From Bidens hawaiensis (taxonomy: Eukaryota > Streptophyta > Magnoliopsida > Asterales > Asteraceae), in NCBI GenBank assembly GCA_021521415.1, contig JAIQDT010003564.1:186001-250000 (forward strand): DNA of 64,000 bases, given 5' to 3'. Below the pieces are notes generated by a model. The model was not told where the DNA came from. It did no database searches and saw nothing but the letters and a program-made list of their open reading frames with translations. Below are positions 37,232-49,651 of this stretch, one piece after another. The position numbers and the translations under genes were made by a program. Numbering within the stretch: the first letter of the stretch is position 1; every line of letters begins with the position of its first letter.

Positions 37232-38311
37232 CTCCACAGTCTGAATCCAATCCTATCTTATAAACTGGTTCCTTTGACATTAATCTAAACTATTTTCCGG
37301 TCATCCTTCCAATTCTGTTGTTCAGAAACAAATACCATCCCTAAGGGAAATACCTAGTGATGAGCCCAATTTATCAAATTATAAATATGATAATTACCAA
37401 AACTGAGTTTTCAATTATAATATGAGCAATCGTTACTACCAGTACATATAATGTACTAATAATATTTCAAAAAGAAATGTTAATAATAGTAATTTCCTTT
37501 ACGTATCACCAGTACAACTAACTCTGATGAACCTCCCTAACTAGCAAACTCTTCGAACCATCTATGAAAGACAACCTCCAACCTCTCCTATATTTTGCTA
37601 TTCCAATTGGTTATTATAGGAGAGAAATCTCATGCTCACGAAATGATGACGTGCCCCGACTGGAATGGAACCTACTTACCTCCAACTAGTAAACTACTAC
37701 TTTTATTAAGTCCGACATGCCTACGAAAACTGAATGACCTGGCGAAAGAATATATTTTACGATTATAGTTAACAAACATTCAGAAGTCAGGTGGAATGTA
37801 CACGTGCATTCCCATTATAACGAACTGATTAAACTCGTAATGAGCAAATATCTACCTACAGGAGAGACCGAATAAAAACAGCTTCCCAATAATGGGATCG
37901 TATAGGAACAATTGTCGTATAAGTTGTGAACTATTTATAATTGTTATAACGCGTGCTTTGATAGATAAGGATAGTATGGTATTGTCGTGTATAGCTTCTG
38001 ATACTCCATACAAGCATATGGCGGTGCGCTATGCTAATATGGAGGACGATTTGGGCATTTTTAATACAAACATTGACCCCTATTGGGTTAAAATTTCTTG
38101 TCATGAGATGACAACTTTTAATATATAAGCAAACTTTGGCGTTTGCTAGGCTAATTTTACATACTATCCTTAGTATTCAGACTCGAGAACAAACCAGTGT
38201 GATATATACGTGTTAATTGAAATACCTGATTACTTATTATTGTAATTCCTTTTGTGATCATTAGTGTATGTGAATTTTGTTAATTGTTGGATAACTGGTT
38301 ATTGTTATAGA
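36457..38311 (+). other. Gypsy 2 leader (non-coding)
   Basis: About 1.85 kb, AT-rich, related at its start to the gypsy 1 leader. Holds a (AT)n microsatellite at about 37184-37228. The short frames at 36492-36782, 37077-37280 and 37892-38128 are not recognisable. No splice or promoter site can be supported. Confidence 0.6.
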
Positions 38312-39671
38312 ATGTCCCCGAAGAAAGTAAACATGTTGTCTGAGGCAGATATAGTCCGAGATGATCGCTCGACAACTACAAACAGTACTTCCGACAATAG
38401 CAGCACAATTCGCTGTTGGTATCCATACAACTATGAATACAAATCAAGTGCCGAACGCTAACGCGGCCGTAAATACTAATCCCCCAACAAATACTAATAC
38501 AACCACAAATGCTCCCCCGATAAATACTGATACTATCACAACTAATACTCCCCCGTTGAATACCAATATTACTTTCAATAATGATAATCTCCCACCGAAC
38601 TTGAACAATAGTTGTAACAATCAAAATCCCCCGCAACACGGATATCAACTTAAGAACTTCATGCTATGTAAACCTATGGAATTTAGCGATACTGAAGGAC
38701 CAAATGGACTGGTAAAGTGGATCGAAAAGACTAAATCCATCATTAATATCACTAACTGTCCACCAGATTGTATTGTCAAATTTGCTACTTCTACATTTGT
38801 AGACCACGCGCTAATGTGGTGGAATACTGTTGTGCAAATTCGAAGACAAGAGGCAACCAATCGTATGTCTTGAACAGAACTTAAAAATCTTATGATAAAA
38901 CACTTTTGTCCAATAAACGAAATTCAGAAATTAGAGCAAGAACTTTGGAATCTAGAAATGAAGGGTGCAGTTCACTTGGAGTATACCCATCGCTTTAACG
39001 AACTGGCTCATCTAGTCCCATGGTTAGCTACTCTAGAATCTAAACGTACTGAACGCTACATTTGGGGTTTAGCCCCCGAAGTCAGGAGTTTGGTTAATTC
39101 AACTGGCCCTGTAACTTTCGAAAATGCCGTGTTACAAGCTGGCATTATAACTTCTGATTTGATTAGAAGTGGTGCGTTAAGAATGCACGGGGAATCATCT
39201 GGTACAAAACGAACCAATTATGGAGCGGGAATACAAGAAAGACAACAGAATAAATGTGCGCGCCTTGCAATACAAAATTACACTATGATCAGTTCCGATG
39301 TGAAGCAAGATAAGTATAACGGGCCTTTGCCTAGATGTGGAAAATGTGGTTATCATCATGTTGGTGAATGTCGGACCAATGTGTGTCACAAATGTGGGAA
39401 AGTGGGACACTATGCCCAAAATTGTAGAACCGTTATGAATACTATAAATCCACCAACCCAACTCCAGGACTCACAACCACCCCAACCGCAACCAACACGA
39501 CAACAACCAGTCTACCAAAACCAAACCATAATAAACCGTAATGCCTGCTTTGAGTGTGGTAGTGTGAAGCACATCAAGAAAGACTGCCCTAGATTGAACC
39601 CAATTGCGACGGGAAAACAAAGGCAAGGACCGACATCGACGTCTAACTCGACTAGGGGTCAAGTATTGTGA
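38312..39671 (+). pseudogene. Gag of gypsy 2, interrupted by one frameshift and one nonsense codon
   Basis: Starts at the ATG 38312 (MSPKKVNMLSEADIVR). The frame shifts by one base near 38360 and continues at MIARQLQT. The N-terminal third is an Asn/Thr/Pro-rich linker. Then comes a Retrotrans_gag-type domain (KPMEFSDTEGPNGLVKWIEK, later RYIWGLAPEVRSLV). A TGA at 38871-38873 stands where relatives have Trp (before TELKNLM). Three zinc-knuckle-like segments follow: CGKCGYHHVGEC, CHKCGKVGHYAQNC and CFECGSVKHIKKDC. It ends at a stop after RGQVL. Only two lesions in about 450 codons, so it is much better kept than gypsy 1 gag. Confidence 0.9.
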
Positions 39672-39900
39672 ATAAACCAGATAGAACAAATGTAGTAACA
39701 GGTACGTTCCTTGTAATGCCTAATATACTTTAGTTTATTTATTACGGACACTGATAGACGTTTCGTTCCTACAAGTTATTACCTTGGAAAATATACCGTC
39801 TAGTAAAATAACAATTCTGTATACTATAGAAACCACCAAAAGTAAGACTATAAATACTAACCATATTACTCGAAAAACTACCCTCTTAACCTAAATAACT
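39672..39900 (+). pseudogene. Protease-entry remnant of gypsy 2
   Basis: NVVTGTFLV at 39689-39715 is the conserved segment between Gag and the protease of plant gypsy elements, now out of frame with gag. A faint trace of the aspartic protease segment follows (about 39735-39785, acactgatagacgtttcg), with the catalytic motif destroyed. Confidence 0.6.
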
Positions 39901-40933
39901 AGCTATTCCCTATCGATGCACTCCCGGTGGAAGTGAGGAGTCATTGTGTAATAGTCAGTATGGACTAGTTAATTGAGTTCAAATGAAGGTTATATATAGA
40001 AATAGAACTGTTATACTGCCTCTTCTAGATAAAGAAGTGATCCCGTACACGGAACAAAACCTAGTACCCCAATGATGAAACACGGATGAGGAAAACTATA
40101 CTATCCGTAAGCGAAACTTGAACTTTAAACTTTTATAGCCTTAATAACTGAGTGATGACAAGGAAAAGTCAGGCCAGATGTTTGGATAAACTGAGTACTA
40201 GTATAAAGATGCAAGCGAAATCTATGAAGGAATCATAGGCTCATGTGTTGTAAAGTGTGCACTATTATAAGTTCTGGGGGAATACTAAATATCCTCGGAG
40301 ATGCTACAAAAATTCGAGATACCCCATTGGAAGTGGGAAACAAACTAAAATAGAACCCTTAATATGTGTTCCTTAAACATCCCAAGAAAGCAATTCAAGC
40401 TGAATGATAGTTCCCTGACTAATCCACTCCAAATACCTTCTTCTGATTTGTAACAACTATCCAACTGAAAAACTCGCCTTAACAAAATCTTACTCTTGGT
40501 GAATTGTGTATGAAATTTTAGATCCCTAATTGGCCTAAGCACGGTCTATAATCCTCTACAAAACAGTCAAATCAAATAAACTACTCAAACAATATTGGAA
40601 AGTGAGACCAGTAATTTCAATCCTCGTACATTAACAGTCATCATAATATTATACAAGTGGTAATATACTATATTATACGAGCAAGAATGTAACTCGCCAT
40701 CTTATTAAATTGAAAAAAATTGGTGACATCCAAAATACAAAATCCGATTTAATTTCGAGAATCATAAATAAAGCTCGTAATATTTATAACAAACCGAAAG
40801 CCGCCTAAGGCTAACAAGAGGGCTATACTGAGAAATACGAGAAGTTATCAAATTTTGAAAGTTGTTAGTTGAGTTGAGGAACGGTGAGTTGATTCTAAAA
40901 TATATAGCACTATACAAAATTGCCTTGAAAGTT
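39901..40933 (+). other. Pol-deleted segment of gypsy 2
   Basis: No reverse transcriptase or RNase H can be found; about 3 kb of expected pol is missing. A weak integrase C-terminal trace (RNIYNKPKAA-like, about 40775-40805) lies near the right end. The element therefore could move only with enzymes supplied by another copy. Confidence 0.6.
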
Positions 40934-41273
40934 AACCCCATAACGTATTAAACAAAATTATTTCACTCCCGATATTTCATATATCGAATCAAAACTTGTG
41001 CCTTACTGACAGGGCAGAATTAGTATTATTTGAAAACTTTTATACAACTAAACTCTATAAAGAGACTCGTGAAAATTCTGAGCGGGGAAAATCAAACAGT
41101 TGCGACACAATAAAATCTCATTGAATAAAATTCAGTGGAATCCACAACGGGGAATCAAACGTGTTCGGAAACAGAAAAACGAATTCCGAAACAAATGATT
41201 ATAAAATTTTCCCCAAAAAGAGCATATTTGGCATATTGAATTTCGGGGACGAAATTTCTTAACTGGGGGAGAA
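40934..41273 (+). other. 3' internal end and polypurine tract of gypsy 2
   Basis: Matches the stray block 32424-32758. Ends in tgggggagaa (41264-41273) just before the right LTR. The block ttcggggacgaaatttctta is shared with gypsy 1. Confidence 0.9.
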
Positions 41274-43636
41274 TGTGACATCCGTGGCAAAACCGAGTAC
41301 ACCTTAGTACTTACAAACTCGAATAAACGTTTAACCGCTTATTGCGTAACGAACAAACGAATAACCAAACGGGTCTGGTTATGGTCCGGATATCCCAGGG
41401 TGCTATCTATAAGCGATATACGATCTATGCAAGCTAAAATATTAGTAATATGGCCTTAGTTCGATAGCAAACAAGTTAAACGAAAACATGCTCGTTTAAC
41501 TACCCGCTATAGATTTTAACGCGAAAGATAGTTACAAACCAAGCATTGTATCATCCGTTAAGCCGAAAAAGACTTACCAAACACTTATTTGAAATGTTTT
41601 AAGCAATCCGTGAAAATATTTTCAAATTTTACAAACGTATAGTATGTTTTTATAATTTTACACAAAACTAGCCGAAAAACACTCGTTTTCGCTCCGTTTG
41701 TCGCACCCGATATATTTTTGTCGCCAGAAACAGAACCCGAAATAAATTTGGACTCGGCATTTCACGTTCGGAGCACGTAAATCGAGAAAAATGGGCCAAA
41801 TGGGCCCAAAAGGGGACCCAACAAGCCCAGCCCGCCAAAGAAGACTTTCCCCCCTTAAACCCTTTTCATATTTAAACAAGTTCTAAGATATTTTGTGATA
41901 TCTTTTTCATGAGAATTCTGGACACAAGTTCTGCTCCAGCCAGAAAACCTTCAAACCCTAAGGTAAGGAGCTTAAATAAGTAGCTTTTGTACTTGTTTAA
42001 AGTCGTTTACTACCATAAAAACATGTCTTGGTTACTAAATCATTCCTAACCGTGTAAAAATCCTAAAAATGGTCCATAAACATGTTTTGATCATAAACAC
42101 GGTAAGGAACCTGTTTTGATAGTTTTTTTGGCCATAAACACGGATGAAAGGGTTGAAACGGCGTTTTTACGGTTCAAAAGTTCGTTTTTGTGCACTAGCC
42201 GAAACCCTAAGTTAAGGGCTGTTATGTTGATGAAAAATTGCTTGGTTTGTGATATAGGACTTGTACCTAGCTTGCTTATAAGCACAAGAACCTGAAAACT
42301 TGATTAAAAAGTCGGAAACGAGCCAAACCCGCTAAGGTAATACCGAAACACTCTCTTACGGGCTGTTTAGGTTAAGGTTGTGATGTGCGTCTTATTAGAC
42401 CTTGAAATTTTTCAGGGACATCAGGGACCATGTCATTGAGTCCCTGTTCAAATTTGGTAATTTTTTGACCATCCGAGAATATTTGGCGAATTTATTACCG
42501 AATTGGGACGTTTATTCAAAAATAGCTAAAATACTTCAAAAATTTTGAAATTTTTCTGGGAACTCAGATTTAATGTATTTTGATCACATATGAATTTTGA
42601 GATCATTTGGAGAAGTCTAAGGGTGTTTTGTACATATGCGTTCATGCGAATTTTTATAGCCGAATTTGGGTCGAAAAGAATATTGAACATACTTTTTACA
42701 TTCTGGAATTGATACAGGTTGTTTTGGGACATGATTTGAGTATTCAGGAAATTTTGTGGAATTTTTGGAAATTGTTTGGGATAAACAGACGATTTTAAGG
42801 CGAAATATAGCTGATAAAATGAATTTTTATAAATTATTAAATCAGTAAATAATTCCAGAAATATTTTTATGAAAATATACATATTTTAATTGATAAGTGG
42901 CTAAATTTTCATAATTTAATGATTAACGGTTAATTCATTATGCTAATTTAAAGATTAAACAAATTCAGTTTTTATAAAAACCGGCAAGTTCGCGACTAAC
43001 GAACATGCGGGAATATCAAAACACCAAGAGTGATCAAAAATCATATTTTTGGACTAATTAAGTAAAAACGAACTTTTCTATGAAAAACTTAGACAATCCG
43101 GATAGATTGTGCGCGTTTCTTCTTAAATCAAACTGAATAAACGGAAACGGACCCCGAGGCTAATCCGGTACCCCAGTATGTGATCCTTCTTTATAACTTA
43201 ATCATTTTATTAACCAATACATTTACCCAAGCTTATTTTCCCATAACTGTTTTCTGAACGCGTAAACGAACAACTTGGCCCAGCTGGGAAAACAGGAATC
43301 TGAGCGAAATTCAGTTTTAAGTATTAGACATTAAACAACATCACAGCCTAAGCCTATTACCACTTTCTGGGCGTACCAGCTATACCCAGATTAGTTATAC
43401 AGCCCAGTTTAATACTGATATTATGGACTATAGGGACTAAGTGATAGCAAGGGAAACGAACCCCGTGCTGATCTCGCACTGAGTGCCTACAAAACCGTGA
43501 GTTTCATGACCCCACTCTTTAAACTGTTTTACGAACTTTTGGGGTGGAAAACATGTTTATACACGTTATTTATCTAAACACGGATCAGGATATAAAATAT
43601 CTGAACGTTTATATATATGAAAAGTCCCTACAAACA

Positions 43637-44252
43637 AAAAGCAATTAAAGGTGTTTGGTGGCTAAAGGTTTTCTCTCTAGGAAAGGCGATTTTGGAGATT
43701 ACCCTATGCGATCGGCCGCATAGGGTTCTTGGCTTCTCTTGGCTTTTGGTTGCTTTAATCTTGTTCCAATCCTTGATTCTGATTGCTTAGTAGGTTCGTT
43801 ATTGATCACGGCTATTGTTATAGTTTAGTTAGATCGATAACATCCTATTAATTGATTAAGGATCTTGTGGTTATCAAGGTTAGGGTTGTTTCTTGTTCTT
43901 GATCGATCGTTGGGTTGATTGTTCTTTGATCTTTGGGCAGATCTGGATTAGGGTTTCATTGGCCTTTTGGTTCCTTGGATTGGTCGGCTGGGTTTCTTGG
44001 ATCTTGATCTTGGTTTCTTGGAAATTGGCCGATCCTTGATCTTGATCTTGTTCTTAGCTGATTTGTTTTTGATCTTGTCCTTGATCTTGATCTTGTTCTT
44101 GGCGGATCTTGTTCTTGGCTGATTTGGTTTTATTTTGATCGAGATCTTGATCTTGATTTGGTTTGATCTTGGCCGATTTATGTTTCCTTGTTTATTGATC
44201 TTGATCTTGGTATTGATTTTGGGGTATCTTGGCTGGTTTTTATTGGATTTGC
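43637..44252 (+). promoter_or_regulatory. LINE 5' UTR with gatcttgatctt simple repeats
   Basis: About 600 bp upstream of ORF1, T/G-rich. Imperfect repeats of gatcttgatcttg run through about 43990-44215. L1 elements carry their internal promoter in this region; no specific promoter motif can be named here. Confidence 0.55.
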
Positions 44253-45782
44253 ATGGAGCATAAGGGTGGTAATAGTTTTGTTGATCATGTTATACATGGG
44301 TTTCCAGCTAATCGGGTAACGAACATTGATGGGGCTCTCCCTCGTAGGGGGGTTCTGAAAACTGGTTCTTCGGGAAACCCTAATGTTACGGGTTCGTTTG
44401 TTTCGTTTGCTGCAAACACTACATTCACTGCTCCTTTAAATGATGTTATCCACAATGATGGTGGTTGTTCAGCCGTGGGGAACAAAGTTAGTGGTTGTTC
44501 GAGCGACAACAAGGGTATTGGATCAGTTTCGCTAAATAGTCAACAAGATAAAGGTTTTTCAGCCTTTGTCTCGAACGAAAACAAGGTGGTTGGATCTGAA
44601 TTTTCTAATATTCAGAAGGATGTAGGGAAGGAAAAACATATGGAAAATTCCAAGCCTTCCTACATGAGTGTTGTTCAACTTGAAAACAAAACATCGAAGG
44701 CAACATTAAGAAAAGTAAATGTGGAGTCAACAATGGAAGGAGTTGATGTGGTTATCCCGGTTGAATCTGTCAAGAAAGTTAACGAAAGGTTTAATAATAC
44801 TTTGTTTGGCTATTTTTTGGGTAACAGGCTTCCTTTTCCGGTTGTTGAGGATTTTGCTAAGAAAAATTGGAACAAATATGGGCTTACGAGACTAATGATG
44901 AATGCGAAAGGGTTTTTCTTTTTCAAGTTCCATACGGAAGCCGGGATGATGAAGTTGATTGAAGATGGTCCTTGGATGATTAGAAATGTCCCCATTATTC
45001 TCCAAATTTGGACTATGGAGTCAGATTTGGAGAAGGAGGATGTACGGTCTGTTCCGGTTTGGGTCAAATTACAGAACATTCCCCTGGGTGCTTTTACTGA
45101 GGAGGGTCTAAGTATGCTCGCGTCAAGAATTGGGGATCCGATAAGTATGGATTCTTATACGGCTAATATGTGTAAGGAATCGTGGGGAAGAAGTAGTTTT
45201 GCTAGAGTCCAGGTTGAGCTCCATGCAAATCAGGAGATTAAAAGGAAGCTTGTTGTTGCTGTTCCGGATACGTGGGGGGAGACAAATAAGATCTCGGAGA
45301 TTAAAATTGAATATGATTGGGAGCCACCCAGATGTTCTTTATGTGAGGTGTTTGGCCATTCGAACACTCAATGCCCGAAACAAGTTCACGATAAAAAGTT
45401 AAATGAAGAACAAAAGAAAGTCACTAATGATGATGGTTTCCAGAGGGTGAAGGGAAAGAAAAAAGTTAATACGCAAATCAAGAAACATAATCTTGTCTAC
45501 CGACCGGTGGTTAAACCTGCTGTGCCTATAAATAAACCATCCGCTCAAGGACAAGACAATAATTATTATGTGGGTAAACCTACAACTTCTATGGCTGAGG
45601 GGGTCCAGTTAAAGGAGAAGCATACTGTCCAAACCAGTAACAGGTTTGGTAAGTTGGCGGACGAATCGGAAAGTGATGAAGATGATGATGATGTGGAGGA
45701 GCTATTTACGGATGTGGCTAAAGCTATGAAACCGGATATTGGTTCTGAGGGTGCAAGCACACCCGGTGAATTGGGTGTTTAA
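44253..45782 (+). CDS. LINE ORF1: Gag-like RNA-binding protein (DUF4283 type, CCHC zinc knuckle)
   Basis: Start chosen at ATG 44253 (MEHKGGNSF); the frame is open about 24 bp further upstream, without an ATG. 509 codons. Residues about 160-300 (VNERFNNTLFGYFLGNRLPF ... GPWMIRNVPIILQIW ... VPVWVKLQNIP) fit the DUF4283 domain of plant LINE ORF1 proteins. A single zinc knuckle CSLCEVFGHSNTQC follows at about residues 364-377. The tail is basic, then acidic (DESESDEDDDD). Such proteins coat the LINE RNA. The stop overlaps the ORF2 start (TAATG at 45780-45784). Confidence 0.9.
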   Translation: MEHKGGNSFVDHVIHGFPANRVTNIDGALPRRGVLKTGSSGNPNVTGSFVSFAANTTFTAPLNDVIHNDGGCSAVGNKVSGCSSDNKGIGSVSLNSQQDKGFSAFVSNENKVVGSEFSNIQKDVGKEKHMENSKPSYMSVVQLENKTSKATLRKVNVESTMEGVDVVIPVESVKKVNERFNNTLFGYFLGNRLPFPVVEDFAKKNWNKYGLTRLMMNAKGFFFFKFHTEAGMMKLIEDGPWMIRNVPIILQIWTMESDLEKEDVRSVPVWVKLQNIPLGAFTEEGLSMLASRIGDPISMDSYTANMCKESWGRSSFARVQVELHANQEIKRKLVVAVPDTWGETNKISEIKIEYDWEPPRCSLCEVFGHSNTQCPKQVHDKKLNEEQKKVTNDDGFQRVKGKKKVNTQIKKHNLVYRPVVKPAVPINKPSAQGQDNNYYVGKPTTSMAEGVQLKEKHTVQTSNRFGKLADESESDEDDDDVEELFTDVAKAMKPDIGSEGASTPGELGV

Positions 45783-46624
45783 TGGGTACCATCGCCACTT
45801 GGAATATAAGAGGGTTGAACCGCCCTCTTAAACAAAAAGAGGTTCGTAAGGTAATACAAGATAATAATATTCAGGTATGTGCTATTCTTGAGTCTCACGT
45901 CAAATTAAACGCGGTTTTTGATGTTTGTAAGAAGATTTGTAAAAATTGGGATTGGACCAGCAATGGTAGTGTTTGTGATAAAGGTACTCGGATTATTGTG
46001 GGGTGGAATACGGATTTGGTTGATCTTATGGTTATTGATTATTCGAACCAGGTTCTTCACGTTCAGTTAAAGTTCAAGCTTGATAGCAAGGTGATGTATG
46101 GTTCTTTCGTGTATGCTGAGAATTGTTATTTGAAAAGAAGGGAGTTATGGCGAAATCTTCTTGTTCATAAACAATTCACTCATGGTAAACCTTGGGCTTT
46201 ACTGGGAGATTTTAATTGTGCTCTTAATTTGGAAGACAGCTTGCATGGTTCTTCCAAAATCTCCACTGGAATGATTGATTTTCGTGATTGTGTTAAGAAC
46301 ATTGAAGTTGAGGATATTAATGGGGTCGGGCTCCAGTACACTTGGAGCAATAAACCGAAAACGGGTATGGGTCTTTTCAAAAAGCTTGATAGGGTGATGG
46401 GAAACTCTAAATTCATGGAGATTTTTAATGATTCTTCGGCGGTGTTCCTTCCGTACCGGATTTCAGACCATTCTCCATGTCTATTGAAATTCCCCTCGCT
46501 TAGTAAAGGTAAGCCTAAACCGTTTAAATTCCCTAATTTCTTGATTGGAAAACCGGTTATAATGATATTATTGCTAACGGCTGGAATATTGAGGTTAACG
46601 GTTATCACATGTTTCGCGTGGTAA
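45782..46624 (+). pseudogene. LINE ORF2, N-terminal part: apurinic-type endonuclease
   Basis: Starts ATG 45782, overlapping the ORF1 stop by one base. Endonuclease/exonuclease/phosphatase motifs in order: TWNIRGLN (residues 5-12), the Glu of ILESHV (about 36-41), LLGDFNCAL (about 139-147), LDRVMGN and SDHSPCLL (about 228-235). It nicks the target DNA for target-primed reverse transcription. The natural frame is left near 46540, after FKFPNF; the last ~27 residues are out-of-frame sequence. The RT half follows in another frame, so as it stands ORF2 is split by a one-base indel. Confidence 0.88.
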
Positions 46625-49455
46625 AGAAGCTCCAAAACTTAAAACATCCTATCCGTTCCTTGCTGCACCGGCAAGGCAATCTCCATAAGAAAGTTAGTGA
46701 TCTTAGAACCCTTCTGGATTCTTGTCAAACCCGTCTTGACATTGACCCTACTAGTTTGGAGTTGATTCGGGAGCAGAGTAGTTATCTTAAGGCTTATCAT
46801 GAGGCGGCTAAAGATGAGGAAGATTTCCTTAAACAGAAGGCTAAAGTCGATTGGTTAAAGCTTGGTGACTCTAACACTGCATACTTTCACAATTCTTTGA
46901 AAATGCGAAACCATAGGAGTCGCATTGATATTATAAGTGATGCTCAGGGCCGTTTATTTGAGGGGTTGGATGTTCCTTCGGTGTTTGTTAATCATTTTAT
47001 GAACATCTTTGGTTCTGATTTACAACCATTGAGAAAACCGGATAATCAGATTTTTACTACTAAGCTCTCGGCCTCTCAGGCGGAGTTTATGGTTAGACCT
47101 ATCTCCGATTTGGAAATCAAGGATGCGTTTTTCTCTATTGGGAATTCCAAAGCGCCGGGTCCTGATGGTTTTTCATCGGCCTTCTTCAAGAGTTCTTGGG
47201 ATATTGTTGGGAAAGATGTTTGTTTGACGGTTCATGAATTTTTCAACAGAGGAAGTCTCCTTAAACAGGTAAACCACACTATTATTGCTCTGATTCCTAA
47301 AGTGACCAATATTGTGACTCCTAATGATTTTCGTCCCATCTCGTGCTGCAACACTTTATATAAATGCATTACCAAGATTATCTCGGTTCGTATGATGAAG
47401 GGGTTGGAGTCGTTAATTGATATCAATCAGTCTGCGTTTGTGCCTGGGCGTAGGATTTCTGATAATATCCTTTTGACCCAAGAGTTAATGCATAATTACC
47501 ACACTAATACTGGTCCGCCTAGATGTGCTTTTAAAGTTGATATCCAAAAAGCGTATGATACGGTCAGTTGGGACTTCATTCGTGATATTCTTTTTGGGTA
47601 TGGTTTCCACGATAAGATGATTCATTGGATAATGGAGTGCATAACCACTTCTTCTTTTTCGATAGCCGTTAATGGGAATTTACACGGGTTCTTTAGTGGT
47701 AAAAGAGGTCTGAGACAGGGTGATCCGATGTCCCCTTATATTTTCACGCTGATTATGCAAGCTCTCACGTTAATTTTGCATCGAAAGGTTCGTATTGAAG
47801 GCTCGTTCCGTTTTCATCGTTGTTGTGAAAAATTAAATATTATCAATATTTGCTTTGCGGATGATTTGTTCCTGTTTGCTCGAGGTGAGGTGAATTCTGC
47901 CAAAACTATTATGGGGGCTCTGAATGATTTCAAAGATATGTCCGGGCTTACTCCGAGTGTTCCGAAAAGTACCGCGTTTTTTTGCAATGTCCCGGACCGT
48001 GTTAAAAGTGGTATTTTGAATATTATGCCCTTCGTTGAAGGAAGGCTCCCTGTTAAATACTTGGGGGTTCCTCTTATTTCCACAAGGTTAAATTACCGGG
48101 ATTGTAAGAGGTTGCTGGATTGTATGGATAGTCGGATTGGAGATTGGAAGAATAAAACTTTATCTTTTGCGGGTAAAATGCAGCTGGTCAGGTCTGTTCT
48201 TTCGTCTTTATATATTTATTGGTCTGCTGTGTTTTCTCTCCCTTCTAGACTTATTGCTGATCTTGAGAAACGGATTAAAAACTTCCTTTGGGATTATGGT
48301 CAAAGTAAGGGAAAGCATAAAGTCTCTTGGGATATTGTGTGTCGGCCGAAATGTGAAGGTGGTTTGGGTATCCGGCGTATCCGGGATGTCAATAACTCTC
48401 TTCTGGTTTATCATATTTGGAGCTTAATCAATGTGCGTAACTCGTTGTGGGTTAATTGGATTTATGAGTATAAAATGAAGGGCCGAAATTTTTGGAGCTT
48501 GCAGATTCCTAACTCGTGTACGTGGGGGTGGAGGAAAATCCTTCAGTTTCGTCCGCATATTAGACAATTTATATGGCATGAAATTGGTAATGGGAGATCT
48601 ACTTCAGTTTGGTATGATAAATGGGATGATCATTATCCTTTAATTGATTATATTAACCCAAGAGCTATTCATCGGGCTGGCTTGTCTTTAGAGACCTGTG
48701 TCAGTGATGTTGTTCTTCATAATAACTGGGGTTGGCCGCCTGATTGGATTTTGAGGTATCCAATTCTTTCGAACTTAAAAGAAGTTAGCATTTGTCCGGA
48801 TAAGAGGGACAAGATCGTGGTTTTGGATGAGAATGGGACTTCAATGAATTTCTCGACTTCTGGAATATGGCATCTTATTCGGAGACCGGCTGATAAGGTG
48901 TCGTGGGTGCATGTTGTTTGGTTCTCTCAATGTGTTCCAAAACACTCCTTTATGTTGTGGATTGTGCTTCATGATAGGTTGAGCACACAGAATCGTATTA
49001 TGGGGTGGAAAATTGGTGGGTATCCAAATCATAACTTGTATTGCTGCCTTCTTTGTAATGGAGAGCCGGATTCTCGTAATCATCTCTTCTTTGAGTGTAA
49101 GTTCTCTTCTGAGGTTTGGAGTATTGTAAAAATGAAAGGGAAGTTTCAGGGGTGTAGGAATGGTTGGGCGAATATTCTTCAATATGTGTCTCATTTTGGA
49201 ATGTCCAACTCTATTGAAAATGTTGTTAATCGGCTGCTATTTGGGGCTTCGGTTTACGTTATTTGGAAGGAGCGAAACAACCGGCTGTTCAAGAACTCTT
49301 TGAAGACTCCTAAGATTGTTGCGGACGAAATCATTAGGGGTACGCGCCTAAAGCTTATGACTCTAAAGTTCAAGAATTCTGAACGGGTTAATCGGGTTCT
49401 CGAGGATTGGCACTTTCCGCGGGGAGTTTCCCACCAAATTGATGATAATGGTTGA
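46543..49455 (+). pseudogene. LINE ORF2, C-terminal part: reverse transcriptase and zf-RVT domain
   Basis: The natural frame is readable from about 46543, with its first ATG at 46609 (948 codons from there). RT motifs: KAPGPDGF (about residue 182), RPISCCNTLYK, NQSAFVPGR, KVDIQKAYDTVSW, GLRQGDPMSPY, then the catalytic FADDLFLF with FADD at 416-419. The C-terminal zf-RVT region contains SWVHVVWFSQCVPKHSFMLW and CCLLCNGEPDSRNHLFFEC. No RNase H domain follows. All catalytic RT residues visible are kept. The only lesion seen is the frame break before 46543. Confidence 0.9.
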
Positions 49456-49651
49456 TTTGTTTTTGTTTTGTTTATTTACTTGGTTCTTGTGTAAGCTTTA
49501 GCTGTGTTTACCAGTGTTTGGTGGTTTTGGTTTTGTTTACTCTTGTATGGCATGTCATACATGAGAACTAATATGGCACTCTGTCATATTACTTGTAATT
49601 TTTGGTTGTGTGGAATGCATTTTACCGGGTGAATCCCTTTACCCAAAAAAA
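49456..49651 (+). other. LINE 3' UTR and poly-A tail
   Basis: T/G-rich 3' UTR ending in gtgaatccctttaccc and a run of 10 A (49645-49654, the last few shared with the target copy). Confidence 0.85.

Larger units (their letters stand above)
43637..49651 (+). mobile_element. L1-type LINE (about 6.0 kb) with 16 bp target duplications
   Basis: Target duplication aaagtccctacaaaca at 43621-43636 and 49652-49667; the empty site is seen in the left gypsy 2 LTR near 35127. Contains a 5' UTR, ORF1, ORF2 with endonuclease and reverse transcriptase, a 3' UTR of about 190 bp, and a 10-base A run. Near full length, with exact target copies and only one coding lesion seen, so it is a recent insertion by target-primed reverse transcription. 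Confidence 0.95.

Noticed and set aside
48841..49194. Minus-strand frames opposite LINE ORF2 (also 46180-46635 and 54044-54397)
   Set aside because: Shadows of the ORF2 coding strand, which has the recognisable motifs.
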